A stretch of 64,000 bases of DNA from Streptomyces spirodelae (GTDB lineage Bacteria > Actinomycetota > Actinomycetes > Streptomycetales > Streptomycetaceae). The notes below the pieces were generated by a model that ran no database searches, was not told where the DNA came from, and saw only the letters and a list, made by a program, of their open reading frames with translations. Below are positions 18,201-26,317 of the stretch, in pieces. The first letter of the stretch is position 1, and every line of letters begins with the position of its first letter. The stretch spans positions 62,001 to 126,000 of the forward strand of contig NZ_JAFFZN010000010.1 of the NCBI RefSeq assembly GCF_017676385.1, given 5' to 3'. A program made the translations under genes and the position numbers.

Positions 18201-21200
18201 CGCGGCTGCGTACACGCTCACCGCACGCGCGATCACCGGTCAGGCCACAGGTCCGGTCGCGAGCGTCGGTGTCGTCCTCGCCACGCCCGAGGTCACTGCG
18301 GTCGAGTGCGATTCGAATCTTGCGGTGAGGGTCAGTGCTGACGCGCTCCGCGCGTCCAACGTGGCACTGACCGCCGGATTGTGGGTCAACGGGGTCAGGG
18401 CAGCAACGCGCCCGGTCGCCACCGACGGCGTCGCCACATTCGATGTCCCGGCCGCCGGAACCGTGACGGTCGCCGCGCGCGTGAGCATCGACGGTGCGAC
18501 CGGCCCGTGGTCGGGGCAGGTACGGACACCGACCACGAGGCCGACGATCAGCGCTGCCCGCTACGACGGCGACCGACTCGAAGTTGTCTGGACGCCGCCG
18601 GGGATGTCGGTGGTCACGGTGAAAGGCACCGGGCCGGGCATCGAAGCCGAGGTACGGGGCAGCACCGCGGTCCTGCCGTTCTCGGCCGCGTCCGAGGGCT
18701 CCTACGCGGTCGCGGTCACTCAGCGCGCTGGCATTGCCGTCGGGCCGCCAGCCACGCTCCCACTCGTCACGGCAGCGCCGACCCTGGCACTCACGGCCGA
18801 CGAGACCGGCCGCGTCGTCACGGCGGCCTTCACCACGCCCACCGGGACCGACGGACTGGTGCCTCTGCTCATCACCAGCGGCGCCGCCACAGCGCTGCCC
18901 GAGGTCGACGCCGCGTCCTCCCCCACCCGGATCGTTCTGCCGGAGGGCACGCCGCGCGGCTCGTCGATCGCCCTGCGCGCCCGGGTCGTCGCCGCGCTCG
19001 GGCCACCGGGTCTGCCCGCCCCGGTCGTCCACTCGACGCCCCGGGCCCGCCTCGACTTCACTGCCGATGTCCTGTCCGCCGCCTGGGAACTCCAAGGCGA
19101 CCCGCGCATCGACGGTGCGCTCGTGACCCTCGCGGTTCAAGGCCAGGAATGCCGGCGGTTCCGCGTCAGCGGAAACGCCTGGTCGACACGGCTCGATCCC
19201 GTACCCCTCGGAGCCACCGTCGCGGTCGCCGCGGCCGCCGGTGCCGGGACCGGCCCTCCCACGAGCCCGCTCCCGGCGCTGCTCGCTCCCCCGGTCATCA
19301 CCTCCGTCACGTTCGACAGCCCCGCGCTCAATGTCGTCTGGACCGCGCCGGCAAGCGGACCGCGGCCGACCGGCTACCTGGTCACGGTCTCGGACACCCG
19401 GAACGTGCTGATGGAACGTGTGTGCACCGACACCGACACCGACATGGTGATGCCTTCGGTCCCGGACGAGAACGCGTGGGTCACCGTCCGGCCGACCCTC
19501 GGGGACGTCACCGGCCCGGTCAGCGAACCCGTCCCCGTGCCGCTGGCATCGCCTTCGGTCACGAGCATCGCCGTCGATCCCCTGACGGGGGCGGCCGAGG
19601 TCGCCTTCACCCCGGTCACCCGTCCACCGGCCGAAGGCTACGAAGTGCAGCTCTTTCGCGGCGGTGCCCCTCTCGGCGCTCCGGTCCACACCCCGGCTGC
19701 CACGGCCGTTCTCCCGGCTGACACGATCGCCGATCCGTGGGACCTCAGTGTTGCCGTCCGCGCACACGCAACGGTCTCGTCTGTCGTGCTGATCGGTCCC
19801 TACGGCCTGGCGACGGAGCTTCTGACCGCCCTCCCCGAGCGGCTGACGTGTGACTACAACGGTGTCAGCGCCCTTCTGACGTGGAAGGCACCGAGCTTCG
19901 GTGCCCACAGTGGCTACCGCGCGAGCGTCATCGAGAGAAGCCGGCAGGAGACCGCAGCCAATGCCGATCTCGACGCGAGCGCGCGAGCAGTCCGCCTCCC
20001 GATCACGTTGTCGGACGACACGGGCGACTGGCAGATCGCACTCCAGGTCCGGCGGGGGTACAGCACCGGTCCCCCGGTCAGACAGCCGCTGTTCAGTCCC
20101 GGAATCTACCTGCGCAGCGATGGCCAGCCGCGTGTGTGCCGCGCCTCGACGCCTGCTGTGAACCCTGCCCCGACGACCGCCTATCTGCCCGAGATCGGGC
20201 CGCTCAACGGTCTGCCGATTCCACCAAGCAAGGGTGGCGACAAGCCGGCACTGCACATCACGGCCAACGACGACCGCGTCAGCAGTACAGCTTTCCCTTA
20301 CGTGCTGACGATCGGTGGTGAGGCTCTCGGCTTCCCCGGCTCCGAGCCGATCCGTTCCGGCGTGTGGCGCGCTTACACGGAGCTGCTGGCGAGTGCCGAG
20401 CAACGGGGCGCCACCCCGTGGGGAATCGTCCAGCTCCAGCAGGTCCTCTCGAGGCTGATGCCCCAGACTTTCGCCGAAACACTGCTGTATGCCTACGGCC
20501 TTTCCCCTACGGGCAGTTCCGCAGATCTGCGGCCGGGCATGGTGCTACGTGTCGGCTCTGCAGAGTTCGACTTGATGCCCTCCGGCCGCACGCCTGCCTA
20601 CGCGTCCGGCTACGCCAACGGCGCCGGCCTCGACTACGAGGTTGCCGACTACCTCGACGGCGCGTCCCAACCGGGCGATGCCGCCTGGCTGCTCGGCTTC
20701 GACTCCTTCCTCTCTTGGCTCACCGCCAACGGCGTGATCACCGTCTCCCCTCCGGAGTGCGCGGACGGGCAGCAGTCGGGTGCCGCCGAAGCCGCCGACA
20801 TCTACCATCCGACCTTCCGGCAGCCGTTCTACCGCCTGTTCTTCCCCGCCCAGGTGCAACCGACCACACCGCCGGCGGACACCCGGCCGCAACGCCATTT
20901 CACGATCGCGGCCGCCGCGAGCTATAGCGCCATCACCAACAGCGAGCCGGTGCCCGGCCCGGGTGTCGCGGTCGCGTACTTCCGTGGGCGAAGTGTGCTG
21001 AAGCTGGCGATCCGCGTCACGATCGACGGCGCCCAGCACGTGGTCCCGGTGGGCACCACCGTCGGAAACATCCTCGACCGGTTCGGCTGCCGTCCGCCGC
21101 GCGCGGCGACCGAGTTGCTCGGCCTGACGCTGGAGCGAGCGCTCGGGCCGTCGGTGCTCGACCCTGGCGGCTACAACGTCGCCGGTCATGAACGGGTGCG

Positions 21201-21297
21201 GTTGGACTACGGAGGACTGAAGACCTTCGACCAGCGGGACGCGCTGTCTCTGCCACTGCTGCACGGCGACCGCCTGTCGTTGGGCAGGCAGCCGTGA
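15283..21297 (+). CDS. Operon protein B: giant Fn3-like repeat protein (2,004 aa)
   Basis: About 18 tandem beta-sandwich repeats of 85-90 residues fill residues 5-1600. Each opens with a DYDG/RLxVxW-like signature (for example ADYDGRFLTVAW, ATWDGRRLSAAW, ARYDGDRLEVVW, VTFDSPALNVVW) and closes near a G-P-x-S/A-x-P linker, as in fibronectin type III arrays. Residues 1600-2004 are different: a globular region followed by a beta-grasp/SLBB-like segment (VPVGTTVGNILDRFG, then LLHGDRLSL). No signal peptide, transmembrane helix or sorting signal is seen. It starts on ATGA overlapping protein A, with three consecutive ATG codons. It is probably a long scaffold or adhesion rod; the function is not known. 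Confidence 0.85.
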   Translation: MMMSPGETPTVIAADYDSDARRVDAQWSVVPGATCFTVAVLKGGRVLAQERSVFGVCGSVTLPAPLVAGTVHQVVAAVDDGTPGAWGTPLTLVIGRLQSLAADYDGALAVSVRWKLPETDLVNGARVTVAEDTGDPIAQELLFGTSGTLALPKALDSSRTYTLRASAAFGTSTGPAMSESLVTVAPTLKAVVYDRDGSRLRAVLDTPVPGDCLPGTILYGDGEPVAQQVGTSGFVVQIALDAALDPSKHWVVRPFWLQDTVRGPLGPAVEVPVVGPTVTDIRWHGDKLALRWENQPGPPYPTGAQIDVRAAGEIVRGVSGPGATSCQFTPTPPLLASSAYTVTVASLRGVAQGAASTGMPVIATGTALGSADYDGRFLTVAWNATAPPHSSVATLLVTQCDATVAEAPGGDGALTVEVPLNPAVAYSAALRWSAFPLPSRGPAGPAAPLISAAPAVSTVEVAVDKIRATIAPPPQAAGIARYAALLEHEGVVVARSAPVEAGETPIVEIPYEEGIVTTGLVVRAQGLGPAEGVQVSGPLGPSSPVIATAPAIRSATLDGTSLTVSWALPDVPVEARTRTTLVVTPSTGEPAVFPNLPGTSAQVTVPSALISPTTALTLSVTATGPTGSSPAARTALISTLPSVTTATWDGRRLSAAWAWAEGAVGSAVATAYRLSIVRAGELLGSTVVAGLSGTLTPTTPIDPAACTTLQVDAIAGVSECLASTGPTLLTDAPVLQSTAVTDADIALTWTGPTAPRGAVTGLQAVFTSPGRPPQTAVVSTEQPRVPIPQVTSDPLVPVSVGLRATGNCTEGPVGNRLTVLRQAPTITAVQTCATGSVEVSWSPVLGACEYLATLYRNGTPAATAAVAGTTALLSTEQCDPGARCTVAVTARAGGAAGRESARATVILTAPVLSVPEFDGRSLQVTATAPGGAPLPDSYALTLLRDGIEAARATVPAPADGRTLTLPFGGPVENAAAYTLTARAITGQATGPVASVGVVLATPEVTAVECDSNLAVRVSADALRASNVALTAGLWVNGVRAATRPVATDGVATFDVPAAGTVTVAARVSIDGATGPWSGQVRTPTTRPTISAARYDGDRLEVVWTPPGMSVVTVKGTGPGIEAEVRGSTAVLPFSAASEGSYAVAVTQRAGIAVGPPATLPLVTAAPTLALTADETGRVVTAAFTTPTGTDGLVPLLITSGAATALPEVDAASSPTRIVLPEGTPRGSSIALRARVVAALGPPGLPAPVVHSTPRARLDFTADVLSAAWELQGDPRIDGALVTLAVQGQECRRFRVSGNAWSTRLDPVPLGATVAVAAAAGAGTGPPTSPLPALLAPPVITSVTFDSPALNVVWTAPASGPRPTGYLVTVSDTRNVLMERVCTDTDTDMVMPSVPDENAWVTVRPTLGDVTGPVSEPVPVPLASPSVTSIAVDPLTGAAEVAFTPVTRPPAEGYEVQLFRGGAPLGAPVHTPAATAVLPADTIADPWDLSVAVRAHATVSSVVLIGPYGLATELLTALPERLTCDYNGVSALLTWKAPSFGAHSGYRASVIERSRQETAANADLDASARAVRLPITLSDDTGDWQIALQVRRGYSTGPPVRQPLFSPGIYLRSDGQPRVCRASTPAVNPAPTTAYLPEIGPLNGLPIPPSKGGDKPALHITANDDRVSSTAFPYVLTIGGEALGFPGSEPIRSGVWRAYTELLASAEQRGATPWGIVQLQQVLSRLMPQTFAETLLYAYGLSPTGSSADLRPGMVLRVGSAEFDLMPSGRTPAYASGYANGAGLDYEVADYLDGASQPGDAAWLLGFDSFLSWLTANGVITVSPPECADGQQSGAAEAADIYHPTFRQPFYRLFFPAQVQPTTPPADTRPQRHFTIAAAASYSAITNSEPVPGPGVAVAYFRGRSVLKLAIRVTIDGAQHVVPVGTTVGNILDRFGCRPPRAATELLGLTLERALGPSVLDPGGYNVAGHERVRLDYGGLKTFDQRDALSLPLLHGDRLSLGRQP

Positions 21298-24200
21298 CGC
21301 CCGTTCCGACCTTCGAACAGGTCGTCTCCGTGCCGCGGCTGTACGTCCTGTCGAGCGTCGGCGACGCCCCGGTACCGTTCTGGGCCGGATACCTCCCTAC
21401 AGACCGCGTCGCGCCCGGCGAGACCATGACTCTCGATCAGGCGTGGCAGGACGCCGGGGGCTGCTATGTGTTCCTGGGTGCCGAGCCGACGTCGCTGATG
21501 GCGTTCTCAGGCTCCCTGGCCGGGATGCTGAAACGTCTGTCGCCGAGCGGCCACGTACGCATCCTGTGGATCGAGAATCCCAACGATCTGGACTCCCAGT
21601 GGCGCTATTGGCCTGTGCAGTGCGCATGGAGCGGTCAGGGTCCGTCGATCGCCTGGAACGTGCTTCGCACCGCCGTGCTGGCTCTCGGTGAATACGCTGT
21701 GCAACTCCCGCGAGGAACGGGTCTGTGCCAGGCTCCGGGCAGCCTGGGGTCCGGAGTGGCGTTCACCGCACTGATCATGGCCGCGCCCGGCGGATCGTTC
21801 GCCGCTGACCCGACCACCAGCTGGCTCCCGTTCGCCGGCCCCACGGTGGGCTGCCTGCGGGCCGCGATCACCCTCCAGGGCGGAGACGGTGACGGGCTGG
21901 CCGCACTGCGGACGCAGCTGTGCTTCGCAGCGCCCCGGAACGACGGGTGCAGCGGGGACGGCGTCGACACACTCGGGATGAGCGTGATGGCGCAGGGGGC
22001 GGCCGCTGTCCGCCTGCACCTCAGCTTCGATCCCACGCACCCGCTCAGTGCCGCACGCAGTAGGCTCGGCTTCTTCGACGACCAGGGCGCCGGCCCCGCG
22101 CCGATGCTGCCCGCGACCCTGCGTACCAGCAATGGCCATGTCACCACACTCACCCCGAGGGCTGCCGGGCCACCACTGCGCCCGGCGGCGCTCGCCTTCG
22201 GGCGCTCACCACTGACGTGCGGCGACCGCAGTGCGTTCACCTACCACCTATGCCCCGAGGGCGCGTTCACTCTCGAGGTCGACGGGCCGCCGGGTGCCAC
22301 CGGGCATCGCGTGATGTTCGGTGGGTCGGCGCAGGAGTACGTACTGCTCCCCGCAGGTCAGGGCACGGTCTTCTTCGCCCCGGGTCGGCCGGCGATGGTT
22401 CCCGGTGCCGCGCCGCAGCAGCCCCCGGACAGCTCCGACACCCCGCTGCTGAACGACGCGGCCGTCACCTCGTACATGACCGTCCTGCCGACCTCCTCGG
22501 CCGCGCCTGGACTGCCGTACTACGCACAGCCGCCCCAAGCCTCCCTTCACGACGCGCACTCTTCAGTGCTGCCGACGGGTTTCCTCAGCTACCTGGAACT
22601 TCCCGCTGCGACGTTGCCGTCATGGGCCGCGGGCACAGGGCATGCGCCGGAGACGGTCCCGGCAACGCTACCGGCCGGTGCCGACGCTTCCGAGCAGGAG
22701 CTTGCGCTGCGTGTCGACGCCGCACTCGCAGCTGCACGCCGACGCACGATCGGCATCGCCCCGACGGGGCACCGCGACCCGGGAGGCGGCACGGAGGCGG
22801 TCACCCCGCAGGGGCTGCTGGTCACAGTCCAGAGCCGGCAGATCGATTCGCTCGTCGTCGCGAACATGCCCGCCACGCCCCAGCCCCGGCTGGAGCTGAC
22901 ATCGCTGGGTCCGCAGATGCGGACGGCGTTGTCGTCGGCCGAGCTGTTCATGGTCGTCGCGGACCCGGACACGTACTTGTCCGACTCATCGGTCCCCTAC
23001 CTGCTCGATGAGGTCGGCCTGCGGACAGCGACGGCCCGCGGTGTGCCGGAGGGGGTCGTCGAGCAACTTCGCGCCAGAGTGATTCCCGGCGGGGTACCGA
23101 AGCGGTTCGAGGACGAGCATGCCTTCGTTTCCGAGATCCAGTCGATCGCTCCGGACCACGTGGCGCTGCTCACTCAGATCGGCGGTCTGCTGCGAGCGGT
23201 GATGTCCGGCTGGGCAGTTGACCTGGCGCCCCGCGCTTGGCGTGGCCAACGGTCCATGCCGACACCCGAGGACGCCCCCACGATCATGCTGCTGAAGTTC
23301 GCCCACCGCAGTCTCGAAAAGCTGGTCGACGACACGGGCGCATGGACCTGGCGAGAGGCCGCACGCCTTCCGGTGACGGGGGAACAAGGCACACAGGCGG
23401 AATTGCGCTCGATCTTCACCACCGCCAGGGCGCGCATGGAGGACCCGACCGTGCAGCGCGACGACCCGTACGTCGCCTTCTACCGGGACGTCGTCGCCGA
23501 CCCCGGCTGGAACGGGGTGCTGTTCGTGAACGCTCCGGTTGAGGCCGGCCGACTGCCCGAAGCACTCCAGTTTCTCGCCGGTGGCGTCGATCACAGCGCT
23601 TTCTACGCTCATCACATCGGCTTCTCGGCCACCCCTGTCAAGATGGAGGGGGGCTCGGTTGCTCTAGGGCAGACTGCTGCTTTCGGGCTGATCGACTACC
23701 GGGATCCGTATGACCTGACCCTTGATCCCAGCGATCCTCATCCGGTGCCGTTCGCTTTCAAGACGCTCCGGCTGACCGCTCGTTTCTCGAACGCCGCACT
23801 GGCCGGCTTCACCGCTCGCGTCGAACTGATGGTCAACCAACTGCTCGGCGCGGAACTGACCAAGCTCGAACCCGCACACGGCAACAACCTGGTTCTGGCC
23901 GGCAGCCTCCTCACCACGAACAATGGGCCTCCCACGTGCGACTTCACGCTTGAGGGGGTCAACAGGTACGGCGCCGGCGCGACGGTGCTCGACACCATCG
24001 ACATCTCGTCGGTGTCGGTCCTGGCGCGTGAGGGCTCCGCCGGACCGGGAGAAGTCACCACGCGGTTCCTGCTCGGGGGCAAGCTGCGGATGATCGAGTT
24101 CCCACGGTTCGACCCGTTTGGCTACGGACCAACCGTCGGGAAGGAGTCCTGCGACGGCTGGCTGCGGTTCGACGGCCTCGCGGTCGACATGACCACGCCA

Positions 24201-24830
24201 CTCGAACCGGCCACCCGTCCTCGGTTCTCCACCGACCTCACCGCTATCACGCTCGACGCGGCTGAGAGCAACGCACGGGCGAACTCGCTCGTGTCGCGCT
24301 TCCCGGTGCGTCTGGCAGGATTCGCCGCATCCGACACTCAGCAGCGGCCCGAGGACCTTGGATACGCCCCTGTCGACGCTCAGTTGGAACAGCAGCCGCT
24401 TCCCGGGCCATGGTTCGGACTCCTGTACGTACTCGATCTCGGCACCCTCGGTGACTTGACGGGTGGACAACCGCTCACGCTCGATCTCCTGGCCGCATGG
24501 GGCCCCGCAACCGAGCCCGGCGCCTGCCCCGCATTTCTCGGTCTCAAGCTCCCCGGCTACGCCAACGGCTCGTTCTCCTGGCCGTTGCAGGGCGTACTGA
24601 AGCTCGGATTCCGCTCTCTTCGGTTTGAAACCGCCGAAATCACTCCCGGCGTACGCAGCTATGCACTTCGCCTGCACCGCCTGGGCCTGTCAGCACTCGG
24701 CCTCTCGTTTCCTCCTGGAACCACGGACCTGGTGCTGTTCGGCCCGAGCAGCGACGAGAAGCGCAACGTGGTCGGCTGGTACGCGGCGTATGCGAATGAC
24801 AAGCACACCGGGGGGGAGCTGCCGCGATGA
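21294..24830 (+). CDS. Operon protein C: unrecognised 1,178-aa protein
   Basis: No domain of known function was recognised. The sequence is globular and beta-rich throughout, with aromatic and Asp/Gly-rich turns. Segments that may help a search are WNGVLFVNAP near residue 740, YAHHIGFSATPV shortly after, FGLIDYRDPYDL, and a C-terminal repeat-like pattern of amphipathic strands (LKLGFRSLRFE, YALRLHRLGLSALG, TDLVLFGP). A hinge of low complexity (Pro/Ser) lies near residues 375-395. The GTG start overlaps the TGA of protein B by 4 nt, and its stop overlaps protein D in the same way, so expression is coupled to both. No signal peptide. It could be a structural component with B and E. Confidence 0.8.
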   Translation: MTPVPTFEQVVSVPRLYVLSSVGDAPVPFWAGYLPTDRVAPGETMTLDQAWQDAGGCYVFLGAEPTSLMAFSGSLAGMLKRLSPSGHVRILWIENPNDLDSQWRYWPVQCAWSGQGPSIAWNVLRTAVLALGEYAVQLPRGTGLCQAPGSLGSGVAFTALIMAAPGGSFAADPTTSWLPFAGPTVGCLRAAITLQGGDGDGLAALRTQLCFAAPRNDGCSGDGVDTLGMSVMAQGAAAVRLHLSFDPTHPLSAARSRLGFFDDQGAGPAPMLPATLRTSNGHVTTLTPRAAGPPLRPAALAFGRSPLTCGDRSAFTYHLCPEGAFTLEVDGPPGATGHRVMFGGSAQEYVLLPAGQGTVFFAPGRPAMVPGAAPQQPPDSSDTPLLNDAAVTSYMTVLPTSSAAPGLPYYAQPPQASLHDAHSSVLPTGFLSYLELPAATLPSWAAGTGHAPETVPATLPAGADASEQELALRVDAALAAARRRTIGIAPTGHRDPGGGTEAVTPQGLLVTVQSRQIDSLVVANMPATPQPRLELTSLGPQMRTALSSAELFMVVADPDTYLSDSSVPYLLDEVGLRTATARGVPEGVVEQLRARVIPGGVPKRFEDEHAFVSEIQSIAPDHVALLTQIGGLLRAVMSGWAVDLAPRAWRGQRSMPTPEDAPTIMLLKFAHRSLEKLVDDTGAWTWREAARLPVTGEQGTQAELRSIFTTARARMEDPTVQRDDPYVAFYRDVVADPGWNGVLFVNAPVEAGRLPEALQFLAGGVDHSAFYAHHIGFSATPVKMEGGSVALGQTAAFGLIDYRDPYDLTLDPSDPHPVPFAFKTLRLTARFSNAALAGFTARVELMVNQLLGAELTKLEPAHGNNLVLAGSLLTTNNGPPTCDFTLEGVNRYGAGATVLDTIDISSVSVLAREGSAGPGEVTTRFLLGGKLRMIEFPRFDPFGYGPTVGKESCDGWLRFDGLAVDMTTPLEPATRPRFSTDLTAITLDAAESNARANSLVSRFPVRLAGFAASDTQQRPEDLGYAPVDAQLEQQPLPGPWFGLLYVLDLGTLGDLTGGQPLTLDLLAAWGPATEPGACPAFLGLKLPGYANGSFSWPLQGVLKLGFRSLRFETAEITPGVRSYALRLHRLGLSALGLSFPPGTTDLVLFGPSSDEKRNVVGWYAAYANDKHTGGELPR

Positions 24831-26317
24831 GCTACATGCGCTTTTGCGTGATGGATGTCGGCCAGGGTAGTGCGAACTACATCGAGCTGCGCGAGGACGA
24901 CGATTCCCTGACAGCTGCGGCGATCGTCGACATCGGGTCCGAGCAGTGGAAGACCAAGGCCGGCAAACCGGCGGCGGCCTGGGTCTCCGAGCAGCTGTCG
25001 GAAATGGACGGCAGCACTTCACTCGACGCGGTCATCCTCTCTCATTCGGACTCCGACCACGTCAACCTGATCCCGTCTGTACTGGAGCACTTCGCCACCC
25101 CGCGGGAAAAACCGAAGGCAAGAAAGGTGTTGACGATCAAAAAGGTGATCTTCGGCGGAGTCTTCAGTAAATACCAGAAGGGGAAGCAGCAAAACTTCCT
25201 CTACCAGCTCGACGCCTACCGCCCCAAAGGCAAGGACAGCGTCCTCACCCAACTCGACAACAACTTCAGCTCCTTCAGCGGGAAATCGTCCACCTGGACA
25301 CCGCTGGCAACCATCGGCGGCAAGATCAAATTGTGGGCCCTGAGCGCGAACACCGATGCAGAAAAGATCCCGCTCGTTGGACGCAAGCGCCTACGCGCCG
25401 AACTGCCGGACGGAGGCTTCGCGATCAACACCCGCTCCATCGTGGTCGTCGCGGACTTCGCAGGCAAGAAGATCATCGCCACCGGCGACGCGACAGGACT
25501 GACGCTCGCCCACTGCAACGAACTGCTCGACCGGCAAGACGTCAAAAAGCAACTGGGCGGCGCCACGTACATGATTACCCTCCCGCACCACGGAAGCGAC
25601 ACCACTCTCTACGACCTGACGGGATCGGGCGCAGAGTCCGACGCGGGCAAGTGCGTAGTCCAGAAATTCACAAAACTGGTCAATGCGGACACAATTTCCG
25701 CCAGTGCCGGCGAGAAGAGCACATTCCGGCATCCTGCAGCGCGAGTGATCAAAGATTTCGGCGGCAACCTGCTCAGTGATCCCCAGTACATCGACAATGC
25801 TCTGCAAAATACGAACCAGCACTTCTACACCGCCTACTTCCCTGAGCGCACGCTCTCGGTCTCGTCCGGTGCGGCCACATCGCCCCACTCCCGGTGGCCC
25901 GTCTCCGAAAGGTGGTACACGGCCCGTACCACCGAGAACGTATACACGACCGATTATTTCGCCCCACCCACCGGCAGACCGATCCCGGACGCTTTTCCTT
26001 GGGAGGCTCGCGAGGAGAAGAGCACCGTCTTCAAACCTGTACCTCCGCGAGCGATCTCATGGGCGTTCTTCGTCATGGGGGATGGCACCACCAAGATGGA
26101 AGTCGCAGTCGAGCGCACCGGTGCACACGCCGAGTACTGGGCAGCAGTCGAGGCGGTGCACGGGCCTCTGCCGTCCGAAGGGATCGTTGTCCTCCCCTCC
26201 GCCCCGCTGCGGGATACCGACTCGGCTGAACCTCCACCTGCACCTCCGCCGGCGGAATGCCCCCCGCCTCACACCCCTCCGCCGCCTGGACCGTCCCGAC
26301 TGCGTCAACTGCCATGA
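24827..26317 (+). CDS. Operon protein D: ComEC/Rec2-type metallo-beta-lactamase-fold hydrolase
   Basis: A 496-residue hydrolase with the ComEC-like MBL signature: MDVGQGSANYIEL at the N-terminus, metal motif SHSDSDH (His73, Asp75, Asp77, His78), a later Asp in ATGDATG near residue 221, and LPHHGSD with His254 and His255. These are the ligands for two metal ions, so the active site appears complete. ComEC-type MBL domains act on nucleic acid or nucleotide substrates, but this one is a free soluble enzyme without the competence channel. The C-terminal 30 residues are a poly-proline tail, probably a docking element. It is coupled by ATGA overlaps on both sides, the only recognisable enzyme in the operon. 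Confidence 0.85.
   Translation: MSYMRFCVMDVGQGSANYIELREDDDSLTAAAIVDIGSEQWKTKAGKPAAAWVSEQLSEMDGSTSLDAVILSHSDSDHVNLIPSVLEHFATPREKPKARKVLTIKKVIFGGVFSKYQKGKQQNFLYQLDAYRPKGKDSVLTQLDNNFSSFSGKSSTWTPLATIGGKIKLWALSANTDAEKIPLVGRKRLRAELPDGGFAINTRSIVVVADFAGKKIIATGDATGLTLAHCNELLDRQDVKKQLGGATYMITLPHHGSDTTLYDLTGSGAESDAGKCVVQKFTKLVNADTISASAGEKSTFRHPAARVIKDFGGNLLSDPQYIDNALQNTNQHFYTAYFPERTLSVSSGAATSPHSRWPVSERWYTARTTENVYTTDYFAPPTGRPIPDAFPWEAREEKSTVFKPVPPRAISWAFFVMGDGTTKMEVAVERTGAHAEYWAAVEAVHGPLPSEGIVVLPSAPLRDTDSAEPPPAPPPAECPPPHTPPPPGPSRLRQLP

Noticed and set aside
18019..20403. A 794-residue minus-strand frame opposite protein B
   Set aside because: Composition is Arg/Gly/Asp-rich shadow coding of a high-GC repeat gene; no start signal or family.
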